Shown: in pieces, positions 1-6,054 of the stretch
Layout of the letters: each line of letters opens with the position of its first letter
Position numbering within the stretch: position 1 is the first letter of the stretch
Source: an uncultured Lachnospiraceae bacterium
GTDB lineage: Bacteria > Bacillota > Clostridia > Lachnospirales > Lachnospiraceae
Direction of reading: 5' to 3'
DNA: 24,026 nt
Assembly: GCA_947594335.1 (NCBI GenBank)
Contig: CANQEC010000007.1
Coordinates: 1-24,026, forward strand
Translations under genes and position numbers: made by a program
Notes under the pieces: generated by a model
Databases searched by the model: none
The model's input: only the letters and a program-made list of their open reading frames with translations
What the model was told of the DNA's origin: nothing

Positions 1-1
1 C

Positions 2-520
2 AAGCTTCCCATCTACGCTTACCGCATGAGATGTGACGCGGATCCGGCGGTCGAGCTGAGGGATGATGTGCGGACGATTTTTGTCAATTCCTACGGCAGT
101 TCGGAAGGAATTTCCCGGGAACTGAAGGAGTTTCTCACTTACATAAGGACAGGGCAGGCTTCCGGCGATCCGGAAAGCCTTACCCGAAGACTGCAGAACT
201 GTGTGATACATGCCAGAAAACACAAAGAATGGAGGGCTGAATATATGACGCTGTTAATGAAGTACCAGGAAATGATGGAAGAAGGACGGGAAGAAGGGTT
301 AAAAGAAGGATTAAAAGAAGGATTAAAAGAAGGATTAAAAAAAGGACTAAAAGAAGGATTAAAAGAAGGATTAAAAGAAGGACATAATGAAATCAATCAG
401 TTGATCGCGGCGTTAATCTCCGATAACCGTCTGGATGATCTGGAGCGCTCCGCTGCCGACGGAGCATTCCAGGAACAGCTTTTAAGAGAATATGGGATCA
501 GGAAATGCGAAAGTGTCTAA
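2..520 (+). CDS. Rpn/PD-(D/E)XK nuclease family transposase-like protein, C-terminal part (5' end off window)
   Basis: The reading frame is open to the left edge, and the ATG at 26 is not a convincing start: the preceding codons already read KLPIYAYR, which continues typical family sequence. What is seen is the C-terminal part: a region resembling the family segment after the nuclease core (residues near FVNSYGS and ELKEFLTYI), then a strongly charged run of four-residue units (EEGL, KEGL, KKGL, KEGH) encoded by eight 12-nt units at 290-385, then a short tail ending in ECSV-like residues. The family (recombination-promoting nuclease or putative transposase, PD-(D/E)XK fold) commonly ends in such EGxxEG repeats. 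The catalytic core is outside the window, so activity cannot be judged. It is the only plus-strand gene and marks a probable mobile or accessory boundary. I am fairly sure of the family, unsure of the function. Confidence 0.75.
   Translation, partial: KLPIYAYRMRCDADPAVELRDDVRTIFVNSYGSSEGISRELKEFLTYIRTGQASGDPESLTRRLQNCVIHARKHKEWRAEYMTLLMKYQEMMEEGREEGLKEGLKEGLKEGLKKGLKEGLKEGLKEGHNEINQLIAALISDNRLDDLERSAADGAFQEQLLREYGIRKCESV
290..385 (+). repeat. 12-nt tandem repeat inside the transposase-like gene (8 units)
   Basis: Eight in-frame 12-nt units of the type AAAGAAGGATTA encode KEGL. Unit 1 (290-301) reads EEGL, unit 5 (338-349) reads KKGL and unit 8 (374-385) ends in H. Because the unit is a multiple of three, copy number can change by slippage without breaking the frame. 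Confidence 0.9.
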
Positions 521-544
521 AATTAACTATTTTATCTAATTGAG

Positions 545-591
545 AAAATCCCCTGAAACTCATCCTAATATCTGCGATGATGTTCAGGGAA
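545..591 (-). terminator. Probable terminator of the homocysteine methyltransferase gene
   Basis: An inverted repeat pairs CCCTGAA (551-557) with TTCAGGG (583-589). A second stem, CATC/GATG (561-564 with 576-579), stacks inside it. Read on the minus strand the hairpin is followed by GATTTTCTC, a modest T-tract. It lies 45-90 nt after the stop codon at 636 and between convergently transcribed genes, so it may serve both. Confidence 0.55.
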
Positions 592-635
592 TTTCAAAAA
601 GCACCCGACCTGTCAGAACAACTCTTTCCTGCTTT

Positions 636-1523
636 CTATGATTTACGCATCTGTTCAAGGCATCCGCACAGCGCCTGTATATACTCCGGCGTGGTTCCGC
701 AGCAGCCCCCGACGAGATCCGCCCCGGCTTCCACGAGCCGCATCATCGAGAGCGCAAATGACTCCGGCTTCATATTGTAGTGCGCGCGCCCGCGTGGATC
801 CATGACCGGCATGCCTGCGTTCGGCTTCACGATCACCGGAATCTTCGCGGCCTGCTTCATCGTCCTCACAACTGCCGTAAGCTGATCCGGGCCGACCGAG
901 CAGTTCAGGCCGACGGCCGCCGCCCCCATTTCCTGCAGCGTCTCGACCGCCTCCGTGATCGTCCCTCCGTACAGCAGGCTTCCGTCCGATTCCAGAGTCA
1001 GAGAACACATCACCGGCAGATCGCAGACCGCCTGCGCCGCGTCGAGAATCACCGTTGTCTCATCGACTGCCAGCATCGTCTCCGCAATAATCAGATCCGC
1101 TCCCGCGTCCGCAAGCACAGAGACCTGTTCTTTATACGCTTCCAGCAGCCGCTCGTACGACATCTCTCCGCGCGGCTCCAACATTTTCCCGGTCGTCGTC
1201 ATATCGCCGGCCACCAGCGCCCGGCCGTCCGCCGCTTTTTTTGACAGCGCAACCAGCTCGCGGTTGAGATGTTCCACTTCATCCTCCAGCCCGTACATGG
1301 CCAGAGAAATCCGGTTCGCGGAAAAGGTCGGCGCATAAATAATTTGACTTCCCGCGTCGATATACGCCCGCTGAAGCTCCAGAACCGTATCCGGATGCTC
1401 CAGGATCCACTGCTCCGCGCAGACGCCGACCGGCATTCCTTTTTCTCTGAGATTGGAGCCCATCGCCCCATCAAGTACTACAATTCCTTTATCGGTTAAT
1501 TCTGTAAATTCCTGCTTTGTCAT
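636..1523 (-). CDS. Homocysteine S-methyltransferase family protein
   Basis: A 295-residue single-domain enzyme of the Pfam S-methyl_trans type (the MetH N-terminal, BHMT and MmuM fold). Seen in the sequence: DGAMGSNL at residues 18-25, GLNCSVGP with Cys208, and GGCCGTTP with Cys274 and Cys275; these three cysteines are the zinc ligands that activate homocysteine thiolate in this family. The start is ATG 1523, chosen because GGGAGGA sits just upstream; an in-frame start at 1607 has no such site. There is no folate, cobalamin or activation domain here, so it is either a stand-alone enzyme using S-methylmethionine or another small methyl donor, or one part of a split methionine synthase whose other subunits are elsewhere. 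The donor cannot be told from sequence. A consensus promoter lies at 1694-1722 and the leader contains an unusual duplicated sequence. Confidence 0.88.
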   Translation of the reverse strand: MTKQEFTELTDKGIVVLDGAMGSNLREKGMPVGVCAEQWILEHPDTVLELQRAYIDAGSQIIYAPTFSANRISLAMYGLEDEVEHLNRELVALSKKAADGRALVAGDMTTTGKMLEPRGEMSYERLLEAYKEQVSVLADAGADLIIAETMLAVDETTVILDAAQAVCDLPVMCSLTLESDGSLLYGGTITEAVETLQEMGAAAVGLNCSVGPDQLTAVVRTMKQAAKIPVIVKPNAGMPVMDPRGRAHYNMKPESFALSMMRLVEAGADLVGGCCGTTPEYIQALCGCLEQMRKS

Positions 1524-1563
1524 AAAATTCCTCCCTTTCCAAATCTGTTCAATTGTATCCCTT

Positions 1564-1675
1564 CTTTGCCAGGTTCCGGAACTTTCGGTTCTGCCTCTGG
1601 CCTGCAAAGGTCAGCCCTGCAAACTTCTTCTTCGACAGACTCCGGAATTTCCGGTTCCGCCGCTGATTTACAAAG
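1564..1675 (-). repeat. Two 46-nt imperfect direct repeats (66-nt period) in the HMT leader
   Basis: Unit 1 occupies 1675-1630 and unit 2 1609-1564 on the minus strand, with no insertions or deletions between them. Shared islands include CTTTG, CAG, GAACCG, TTCCGGA, CTG and AAGAAG. Each unit can fold the same way: an outer CTTTG stem closed by CGAAG (unit 1) or CAAAG (unit 2), an inner CAG/CTG stem and a small central hairpin. Both units lie inside the predicted transcript. Confidence 0.7.
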
Positions 1676-1693
1676 TTCACTTCTACAAGCCAC

Positions 1694-1722
1694 ATTATAC
1701 AATCCTTTCAAGGATACGGCAA
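1694..1722 (-). promoter_or_regulatory. Sigma-A-type promoter of the homocysteine methyltransferase gene
   Basis: Minus-strand -35 TTGCCG (1722-1717), 17-nt spacer, -10 TATAAT (1699-1694, perfect). The predicted start near 1687 gives a leader of about 160 nt before ATG 1523, long enough to hold a cis-acting RNA. Confidence 0.75.
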
Positions 1723-1746
1723 ACATAAAATCCTTCTCAGAATCGG

Positions 1747-1836
1747 GCAGGAAACGTTTTGTTGCCGTTTTTTCCCTCCTGCCCGCCGCACGGATCGTGC
1801 TGCGTCAGCAGCTGAGCTCCATTGCGGCCTGCGCAA
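1747..1836 (+). repeat. Dispersed two-hairpin intergenic repeat, copy A
   Basis: A large hairpin (GGGCAGGA, then TCCTGCCC) is followed by a small palindrome, GCTGC-GTCA-GCAGC, and then a short tail resembling GCGGCCTGCGC. The right half, from CCCTCCTGC to the tail, aligns with the sequence at about 16580-16645 with only scattered substitutions and a two-base gap. No open reading frame is shared, so this behaves as a non-coding repeat. Confidence 0.65.
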
Positions 1837-1842
1837 AGCAGT

Positions 1843-1891
1843 GGGGACTGTAAAAGGCAGAACCGCGGACGGCTCTGTTTTCACAGTCCCC
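1843..1891. other. Long intergenic hairpin downstream of ccsA
   Basis: Arms GGGGACTGT (1843-1851) and ACAGTCCCC (1883-1891) are extended by AAAA/TTTT with one bulged base and by short inner pairs. On the plus strand it is followed by TGTTTTC; on the minus strand there is no T-tract. It may help end the ccsA transcript or protect its 3' end. Confidence 0.5.
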
Positions 1892-1951
1892 TGTTTTCTG
1901 TGTGCAGCTGCGTGTCACCGGACGGAATACCTCCATGTATACCGTCCTGTT

Positions 1952-2773
1952 TTACGCGTAGCTGTGTATACTCGGAATAAAGGTATTCACTCCGATAAAA
2001 GTAAAGATCACGCACACGAATCCGATCACGGCAAACATCGCCGTCCGCTTCCCGATCCAGTGGCGGTTGATGCGCAGGTGCAGATAGAGCGCGTAGATGA
2101 GCCATGTGATAAAAGACCATGTCTCCTTGGGATCCCAGGTCCAGTAATGGCCCCAGGCCCTCTGCGCCCAGATCGCGCCAGTGATCATGACGATCGTCAG
2201 AAACAGGAAGCCGAACGTAATCACACGGTATGACATCTGATCCAGTTTCTTCTTGTCCGGCATCGCGCTCTGCCGCTCCGCCGACAGACGGTCATAGAAC
2301 AGGTACAGCAACGATATCCCGCAGGATACGGCAAAGGAGCCGTAGGAGATGATCGCCGTGGATACGTGAAGCACCAGCCAGTTGCTCTGCAGCGCGGGCA
2401 TCAGATCCCTCACCTCGCGGCTCTGCATCGCCGCGTATCCGATGATCAGAAACAGAATCGGCGCGATAAATGTTCCCATCGCGGATACCCGGAATTTCCG
2501 GTAAGCCAGAAGATAACAGAGCGCAATCCCCCAGGCGAACGCCGTCGCAAACTCAAACTGGTTGGAGAGAGGAATTCGTCCCGCACCGATCCCGCGCACG
2601 ATCAGAGAAAGCGTGTGGAACACGAAACCGGCCGCGATCAGCGCGGTCGCAATCTGAGCGGCCTTGCTGCTGCGCGCCGCAAAGTAATAGAAATAACACG
2701 CGGTGGAAACAAAATACGCGATAACTGTGACATAAAATAAAATATTTTCAGCGGTGATTAAAGTCTGTGACAT
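1952..2773 (-). CDS. ccsA: Cytochrome c biogenesis protein CcsA/ResC (System II heme transporter)
   Basis: A 273-residue polytopic membrane protein. It carries the heme-handling WWD signature, GHYWTWDPKETWS, at about residues 208-220, and conserved histidines in HTLSL (His53), VLHVS (His136) and the C-terminal HSYA (His270), as expected of heme ligands in CcsA/ResC. About seven or eight hydrophobic segments are visible. In System II, CcsA and ResB together move heme across the membrane and join it to CXXCH motifs of secreted apocytochromes. The start ATG 2773 follows GGAGGG and lies inside the end of resB (26-nt overlap), so the two are translationally coupled. The obvious client here is NrfA, encoded just upstream. 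Confidence in family and role is high. Confidence 0.93.
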   Translation of the reverse strand: MSQTLITAENILFYVTVIAYFVSTACYFYYFAARSSKAAQIATALIAAGFVFHTLSLIVRGIGAGRIPLSNQFEFATAFAWGIALCYLLAYRKFRVSAMGTFIAPILFLIIGYAAMQSREVRDLMPALQSNWLVLHVSTAIISYGSFAVSCGISLLYLFYDRLSAERQSAMPDKKKLDQMSYRVITFGFLFLTIVMITGAIWAQRAWGHYWTWDPKETWSFITWLIYALYLHLRINRHWIGKRTAMFAVIGFVCVIFTFIGVNTFIPSIHSYA

Positions 2774-4085
2774 GCTCTCCCTCCTCTTCTTTCGTGCCAG
2801 TGATTTCTCCTTCTGCGCGAAGCGCCTCCTCCACAGCGTCCGCGAACAGTTCCGCTCCTTTCACACTGCGGCAGAACACGGCATACGTACCGTCCGCATT
2901 TTCCCGCATCCACAGTTCCTCCGTGCGGCAGAAGAACGCGAGAATAATACCAAGTATCACAAGAATGCCGCCCAGTCCCACATACGTCATGGTTGGATCC
3001 TTTACGATCTGAATCAGCGTATACTGCTGCGGATTTTCAAACACAAACCGGTAATCGTCGATCTGGATCGGCAGTCCTGTCCCTATGGCGTCCATCTGGA
3101 AAAAATTCCCGTCATAGTAGATCGTGTAGATGACAACCGGATTTTTCAGAAGCGGCGTGAGCGTAGTCGGACCTGTCCCGTCATTGTAATAATCCGGATA
3201 AAAGGCTGTCATCTGCACCTGAAGCGGAATCTCCTCAAGCGAGATAAATTCTCCCTGGCAGAGCACCTGCTCATCAAGGAGTTCACTGCCTTTATAAGCT
3301 TTCGCCGTCGCTGCCCAGCCGGTTGAATTCTGGAAAAAGTCCATCCCAAACGCGTGGAACGGGGCGTTCACTTTTGTTGTACCGCTCGCTTCTTTCCCGG
3401 ATTTCTCATCTTTCACTGTGATCTGCGCCTGATACTGCTCCACCGTATAATCGTCCCGGAGCTTCACCTCAAAGTCATCGATGGCGACGCGAAGACCTGC
3501 CTCTTCCACCTGCTTCTCCTGCCCCGGAACTCCGTAGACATACGTATCCAGCATGTATTTCTGGCCCAGACCGAAACCGATGATTACCGCGATCATTCCC
3601 AGATGACAGATCCAGGAGCCCCAGATCCCGACGCGGTTCCTTACGGCATACTGCCAGGTTTCCCCATCCTCTTCCTGCACAGCCGGCTTAAAATGCAGCG
3701 CCAAAAACACATTTCGCACTGAGGCCTCTTCCTTTGGCATCCATTCCCAGTCCCTGGGACGGTTTCGTTTTTTCCGCGCCTTTAGCGTATAGCCTTCCCT
3801 GTAATTTCGCAGCAGCTGCGGAAAACGCAGGATGCTGCACAAAACCAGATTCAAACAGAGAAGTCCCGCCATGACAATAAACCACCAGGCGGAAAACATA
3901 TCGTCGAGTCTGACCGCCAGGATCAGCTTCCCTGCCCACTCGGGATAAACCGTCGTATAGTAGGATGCCACCTCCCCCTGCGGGATCAGGCTCCCGGCCA
4001 CGCAGGCCGCCGTCAGGATCACCAGAAGGACTATGGCACATTTCATGGAGTGGAACACTCCCCATATTTTTTTCAGCAGCTTCAT
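2748..4085 (-). CDS. resB: Cytochrome c biogenesis protein ResB/Ccs1
   Basis: A 445-residue membrane protein. Hydrophobic segments lie at about residues 14-35, 65-90, 155-175 and 375-395, with a large outside domain of roughly 200 residues between the last two, which is the ResB layout. The N-terminal FHSMKCAIVLLVILTAAC and GSLIPQGE region and the ICHLGM histidine in the third segment are typical. ResB is the partner of CcsA in System II cytochrome c maturation, holding the apocytochrome and heme outside the membrane. The start ATG 4085 has GGGAGG eight bases upstream and an in-frame stop right before it. No thioredoxin-like ResA or CcdA is seen in the window, so thiol reduction of CXXCH must be provided elsewhere. 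Confidence 0.9.
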   Translation of the reverse strand: MKLLKKIWGVFHSMKCAIVLLVILTAACVAGSLIPQGEVASYYTTVYPEWAGKLILAVRLDDMFSAWWFIVMAGLLCLNLVLCSILRFPQLLRNYREGYTLKARKKRNRPRDWEWMPKEEASVRNVFLALHFKPAVQEEDGETWQYAVRNRVGIWGSWICHLGMIAVIIGFGLGQKYMLDTYVYGVPGQEKQVEEAGLRVAIDDFEVKLRDDYTVEQYQAQITVKDEKSGKEASGTTKVNAPFHAFGMDFFQNSTGWAATAKAYKGSELLDEQVLCQGEFISLEEIPLQVQMTAFYPDYYNDGTGPTTLTPLLKNPVVIYTIYYDGNFFQMDAIGTGLPIQIDDYRFVFENPQQYTLIQIVKDPTMTYVGLGGILVILGIILAFFCRTEELWMRENADGTYAVFCRSVKGAELFADAVEEALRAEGEITGTKEEEGEHVTDFNHR

Positions 4086-4470
4086 CCATCATTCCTCCCA
4101 GGGCCGCGCAGGCCCGAAACATATACGCTCCGAAGAGGTTCTTGGCACTGGCGGCGTCTGTTTAAAAACGGCTTTGAATACCGGCAGCACTTATTTGGAA
4201 CCGGCCGAAACGAAGTGAAAAACGCAAAACTGCTCCCGAAGAACAGGCTCACGGAACTTTTCGATACAACAGGCCGGGAGACAGAAGCAGGATCCGTCTG
4301 ATCGATCAGCAGCTTCGCTCCCGGCCTGTATGTATAGGGAACGAAAAAATGATTTTCGTTTTTTCGTTCTCTGCGCCGAATTTGTGCCGCTCAAGCGGCG
4401 TTTTCTGCTTCAAATTCGTGCGCGTCTCCACACCGTCATGTGTCATTGCCGCGCCCGGCGCCGTCAGATT
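4086..4470. other. 385-nt intergenic region between nrfA and resB, packed with inverted repeats
   Basis: No gene is supported here. Three strong inverted repeats are visible: ACAGGCCGGGAG (4269-4280) with CTCCCGGCCTGT (4318-4329); GAACGAAAAA with TTTTTTCGTTC (about 4340-4371), an A-stem-T structure that could terminate nrfA; and GAATTTG with CAAATTC (about 4379-4419) enclosing GCCGC-TCAAGCGGC. The resB leader is therefore long and structured if resB is co-transcribed with nrfA. I found no convincing promoter for resB. Confidence 0.6.
4338..4371 (-). terminator. Possible terminator after nrfA
   Basis: On the minus strand GAACGAAAAA pairs with TTTTTTCGTTC, giving an A/T-rich stem of about ten pairs around a short loop. 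It begins roughly 100 nt after the nrfA stop. The stem is weak and lacks a separate T-tract, so partial read-through into resB-ccsA is as likely as a full stop. Confidence 0.35.
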
Positions 4471-5703
4471 TTATTTGAACAGCGCCAGAGCCTCGTTCGC
4501 CAGTTCCTCGGACTTGTCCAGGCAATTTCTGGAGAGCGTGCTGTTGTGAGCGCCTTCGCTGTTTTCAACAAACACGAAATCCCAGTAGAACTGCGCGTCT
4601 CTGTTCAGCGCGCGGATCGCGTCGAGTTCTTCATCCGTGTACTCTCCGCCTTCCACTGCCGCGGCGAGCTTCTCTGTCAGATCGACAAGAATCTGAGCCA
4701 CTTCTGTTTCGCGGGCCGTAATTTCTTCCTGAAGATCCTTTACTTTCGCCGTGACTGTCTCGGCGTCCGTATGACAGGCCGCGCAGGTATTGTCCATGAT
4801 GGACTGGCTCGCAAGCGGGCTGACCCAGGTGTGGCTCCTGTACTCGGTACCGTCCTCAGCAGTCGCCTTCTCCATGTGGCAGTCTGCGCAGGAAAGAGCC
4901 TTGTGCATGCTTCCGTCCGCCATAAATGTCTCAAATTCCGGATGCTGTACCTTGATCTGGTTGGTCAGCGTTCTCGGATTCTGATAGTCGGTAAAGCCCA
5001 TCTCGTTGTAGTACGCAAGGATCGACTCCGGTGTCGCGTTCGCAATTCCCGCGTAGGGATGTGCGACCGACTTGTTCTCCGGCTCAAAATAGTACTCATT
5101 GTGGCACTGTCCGCACGACAGAACAGATGAACTGATACTGTCATAATCCTCGCCCACAGCATCAATCATCGGCTGACGGATCGGCGCTGCGCCTGCGGAC
5201 GGATCATTTGTGTGACAGTCGTAGCAGGTGATCGGCTCATTCATCTCAGCGACCGCATCTTCAAAGCTCATGGAATAGAAATCCACGCCATACTTGTTCA
5301 GAAGCTGCACATAGTCGGCCGTCTTACATGCGAGACAGTTGGACAGAGCATGCGGTCTGGTCGTCGCCTGCACATCCTCGAGCGTGTAGGAATGACCTCT
5401 CGCACTGTTGTAGTCAGACGAGAATCCCATGCCTTCGTACAGGGTGGCAATCTCCGGATGTGCTTCCACGTAGCTGTACGCCTCGGAATTGTCCTTGTTC
5501 GCAAGATAGGACTCCACGATCTCGGGATATTCCTCGGACCACTGTTCCGCCTCGATGATGCCAAGCTCGTTTGTCTCCAAAGTTTCCGCTCCCGCAAGCT
5601 CCGTCTCCGGCTCAGTCTCGTCCGCCGCCTGCACTCCCATGCCAAAGGCCGCCGTCAGGCAAAGTCCGAGAAGTGCGGTCAGCATAACTTTTTTCCTTCT
5701 CAT
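4471..5703 (-). CDS. nrfA: Pentaheme ammonia-forming cytochrome c nitrite reductase NrfA
   Basis: NrfA reduces nitrite to ammonium with six electrons on the outer face of the membrane. The 410-residue protein has a Sec signal peptide (residues 1 to about 27, ending VQA) and exactly five heme sites: the diagnostic CLACK (123-127, lysine-ligated active-site heme), then CYDCH (160-164), CGQCH (197-201), CADCH (272-276) and CAACH (307-311). Active-site residues match the family: Arg102 in RGH, Tyr204 in NEYYF, His254 in QHPE. Glu203, Lys251 and Gln253 fit the calcium-binding type. It is shorter than the enterobacterial enzyme of about 480 residues. Start ATG 5703 follows AAAGGAGAGG. Neighbours fit: a Crp/Fnr regulator upstream and ResB/CcsA for heme attachment downstream. 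No nrfH is seen, so the electron donor and the membrane anchor are unknown. Confidence 0.95.
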   Translation of the reverse strand: MRRKKVMLTALLGLCLTAAFGMGVQAADETEPETELAGAETLETNELGIIEAEQWSEEYPEIVESYLANKDNSEAYSYVEAHPEIATLYEGMGFSSDYNSARGHSYTLEDVQATTRPHALSNCLACKTADYVQLLNKYGVDFYSMSFEDAVAEMNEPITCYDCHTNDPSAGAAPIRQPMIDAVGEDYDSISSSVLSCGQCHNEYYFEPENKSVAHPYAGIANATPESILAYYNEMGFTDYQNPRTLTNQIKVQHPEFETFMADGSMHKALSCADCHMEKATAEDGTEYRSHTWVSPLASQSIMDNTCAACHTDAETVTAKVKDLQEEITARETEVAQILVDLTEKLAAAVEGGEYTDEELDAIRALNRDAQFYWDFVFVENSEGAHNSTLSRNCLDKSEELANEALALFK

Positions 5704-5817
5704 GTTCCCTCTCCTTTCATAATATTTTTATATTTTTGCCGCAGTACATTTGTCTTTTTCCCAATTCCAGAGCATGTCGGAATTCAGCGTCAATGTCATT
5801 TAATAACAGCCGCATAA

Positions 5818-5922
5818 GGGCAGGGCGTCTCCGGGAAGGACCTGCAAAAAGCCTGTCACTGGCAGCCTTTTTGCATGCTCAGGCATTTAGGGGCGTCCAC
5901 CCGGAGATGTTCCTGCCCCCGC
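5818..5922 (-). ncRNA. Candidate structured leader RNA of nrfA (unassigned class)
   Basis: On the minus strand GGGCAGG pairs with CCTGCCC, and TCTCCGGG with CCCGGAGA, separated by a small internal loop (AACA against CGC), giving a 15-pair closing helix. Inside it are a GGAC/GTCC helix, a small ATGC-CTGA-GCAT hairpin and a long hairpin GCAAAAAG...CTTTTTGC capped by CTG/CAG. That is a multi-branched fold of about 105 nt. It has no trailing T-run in either direction, so it is not a plain terminator. I could not match it to a riboswitch class that I know. Confidence 0.5.
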
Positions 5923-5986
5923 GGCGTCCGGAATCGCTAAACTTAATGGCATTGATTCAGTGTCAAAAAGACAGAACTGCTGATTT

Positions 5987-5992
5987 ATTATA
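5987..5992 (-). promoter_or_regulatory. nrfA promoter -10 element
   Basis: A perfect TATAAT on the minus strand (5992-5987). Counting seven bases downstream puts +1 at 5980. There is no good -35 hexamer at 16-18 nt, as expected for an activator-dependent promoter whose -35 region is replaced by the operator at 6015-6028. Confidence 0.65.
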
Positions 5993-6014
5993 ACAAAAAA
6001 TTATGTGAATGTAT

Positions 6015-6028
6015 GTTGCGTTTGCAAC
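6015..6028 (-). promoter_or_regulatory. Candidate Crp/Fnr-family operator of nrfA (class II position)
   Basis: GTTGC-AAAC-GCAAC (minus strand) is a perfect 5-N4-5 palindrome, the spacing used by the Crp/Fnr family. Its centre (6021.5) lies 41.5 bases upstream of the predicted start at 5980, the class II activator position. It sits 27 nt after the stop codon of the regulator gene. Confidence 0.6.
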
Positions 6029-6054
6029 TTTTTATGTTCAAATGGGATAAAAAT

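Larger units (their letters stand above)
1524..1951. other. 428-nt intergenic region: HMT promoter and leader, hairpins, copy A of a dispersed repeat
   Basis: From right to left it holds: a hairpin immediately after ccsA (1920-1947, arms of 11 nt with one mismatch); a long hairpin (1843-1891, arms GGGGACTGT and ACAGTCCCC plus AAAA/TTTT); a two-hairpin repeat element (about 1747-1836); the minus-strand promoter of the methyltransferase gene (1694-1722); and its leader with a 66-nt imperfect tandem duplication (1564-1675). Short open frames cross this region on both strands, but I do not consider any of them a supported gene. Confidence 0.7.
5704..6054 (-). other. 351-nt nrfA upstream region: operator, promoter and long structured leader
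   Basis: Between the regulator stop and nrfA there are, in transcription order, a Crp/Fnr-type palindrome (6028-6015), a -10 box (5992-5987), an AT-rich start region, a GC-rich branched RNA fold (about 5922-5818) and an unstructured A-rich stretch with the ribosome binding site. The predicted leader is about 277 nt long. No open frame of note lies in it. Confidence 0.75.

Noticed and set aside
290..385. CRISPR-like array
   Set aside because: The units are contiguous 12-mers inside a coding frame, with no spacers. No CRISPR array or cas gene was seen anywhere in the window.
139..396. Minus-strand frame rich in NPSF repeats
   Set aside because: It is merely the complement of the KEGL repeat in the transposase-like gene.
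1520..1726. 68-codon minus-strand frame with a 22-residue repeat upstream of the homocysteine methyltransferase
   Set aside because: Its ATG lies upstream of the perfect TATAAT promoter, which is inside the frame. It has no clear ribosome binding site and its substitutions are spread over all codon positions. A duplicated RNA leader explains it better.
4330..5130. 266-codon plus-strand open frame opposite nrfA
   Set aside because: It is antisense to a gene with five intact heme motifs, has no family resemblance and is rich in Arg, Val and Leu as expected from reverse-strand reading.
5818..5922. Cobalamin, Moco, TPP or c-di-GMP riboswitch in the nrfA leader
   Set aside because: I compared it from memory with the conserved boxes of these classes and found none. 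It remains unassigned.
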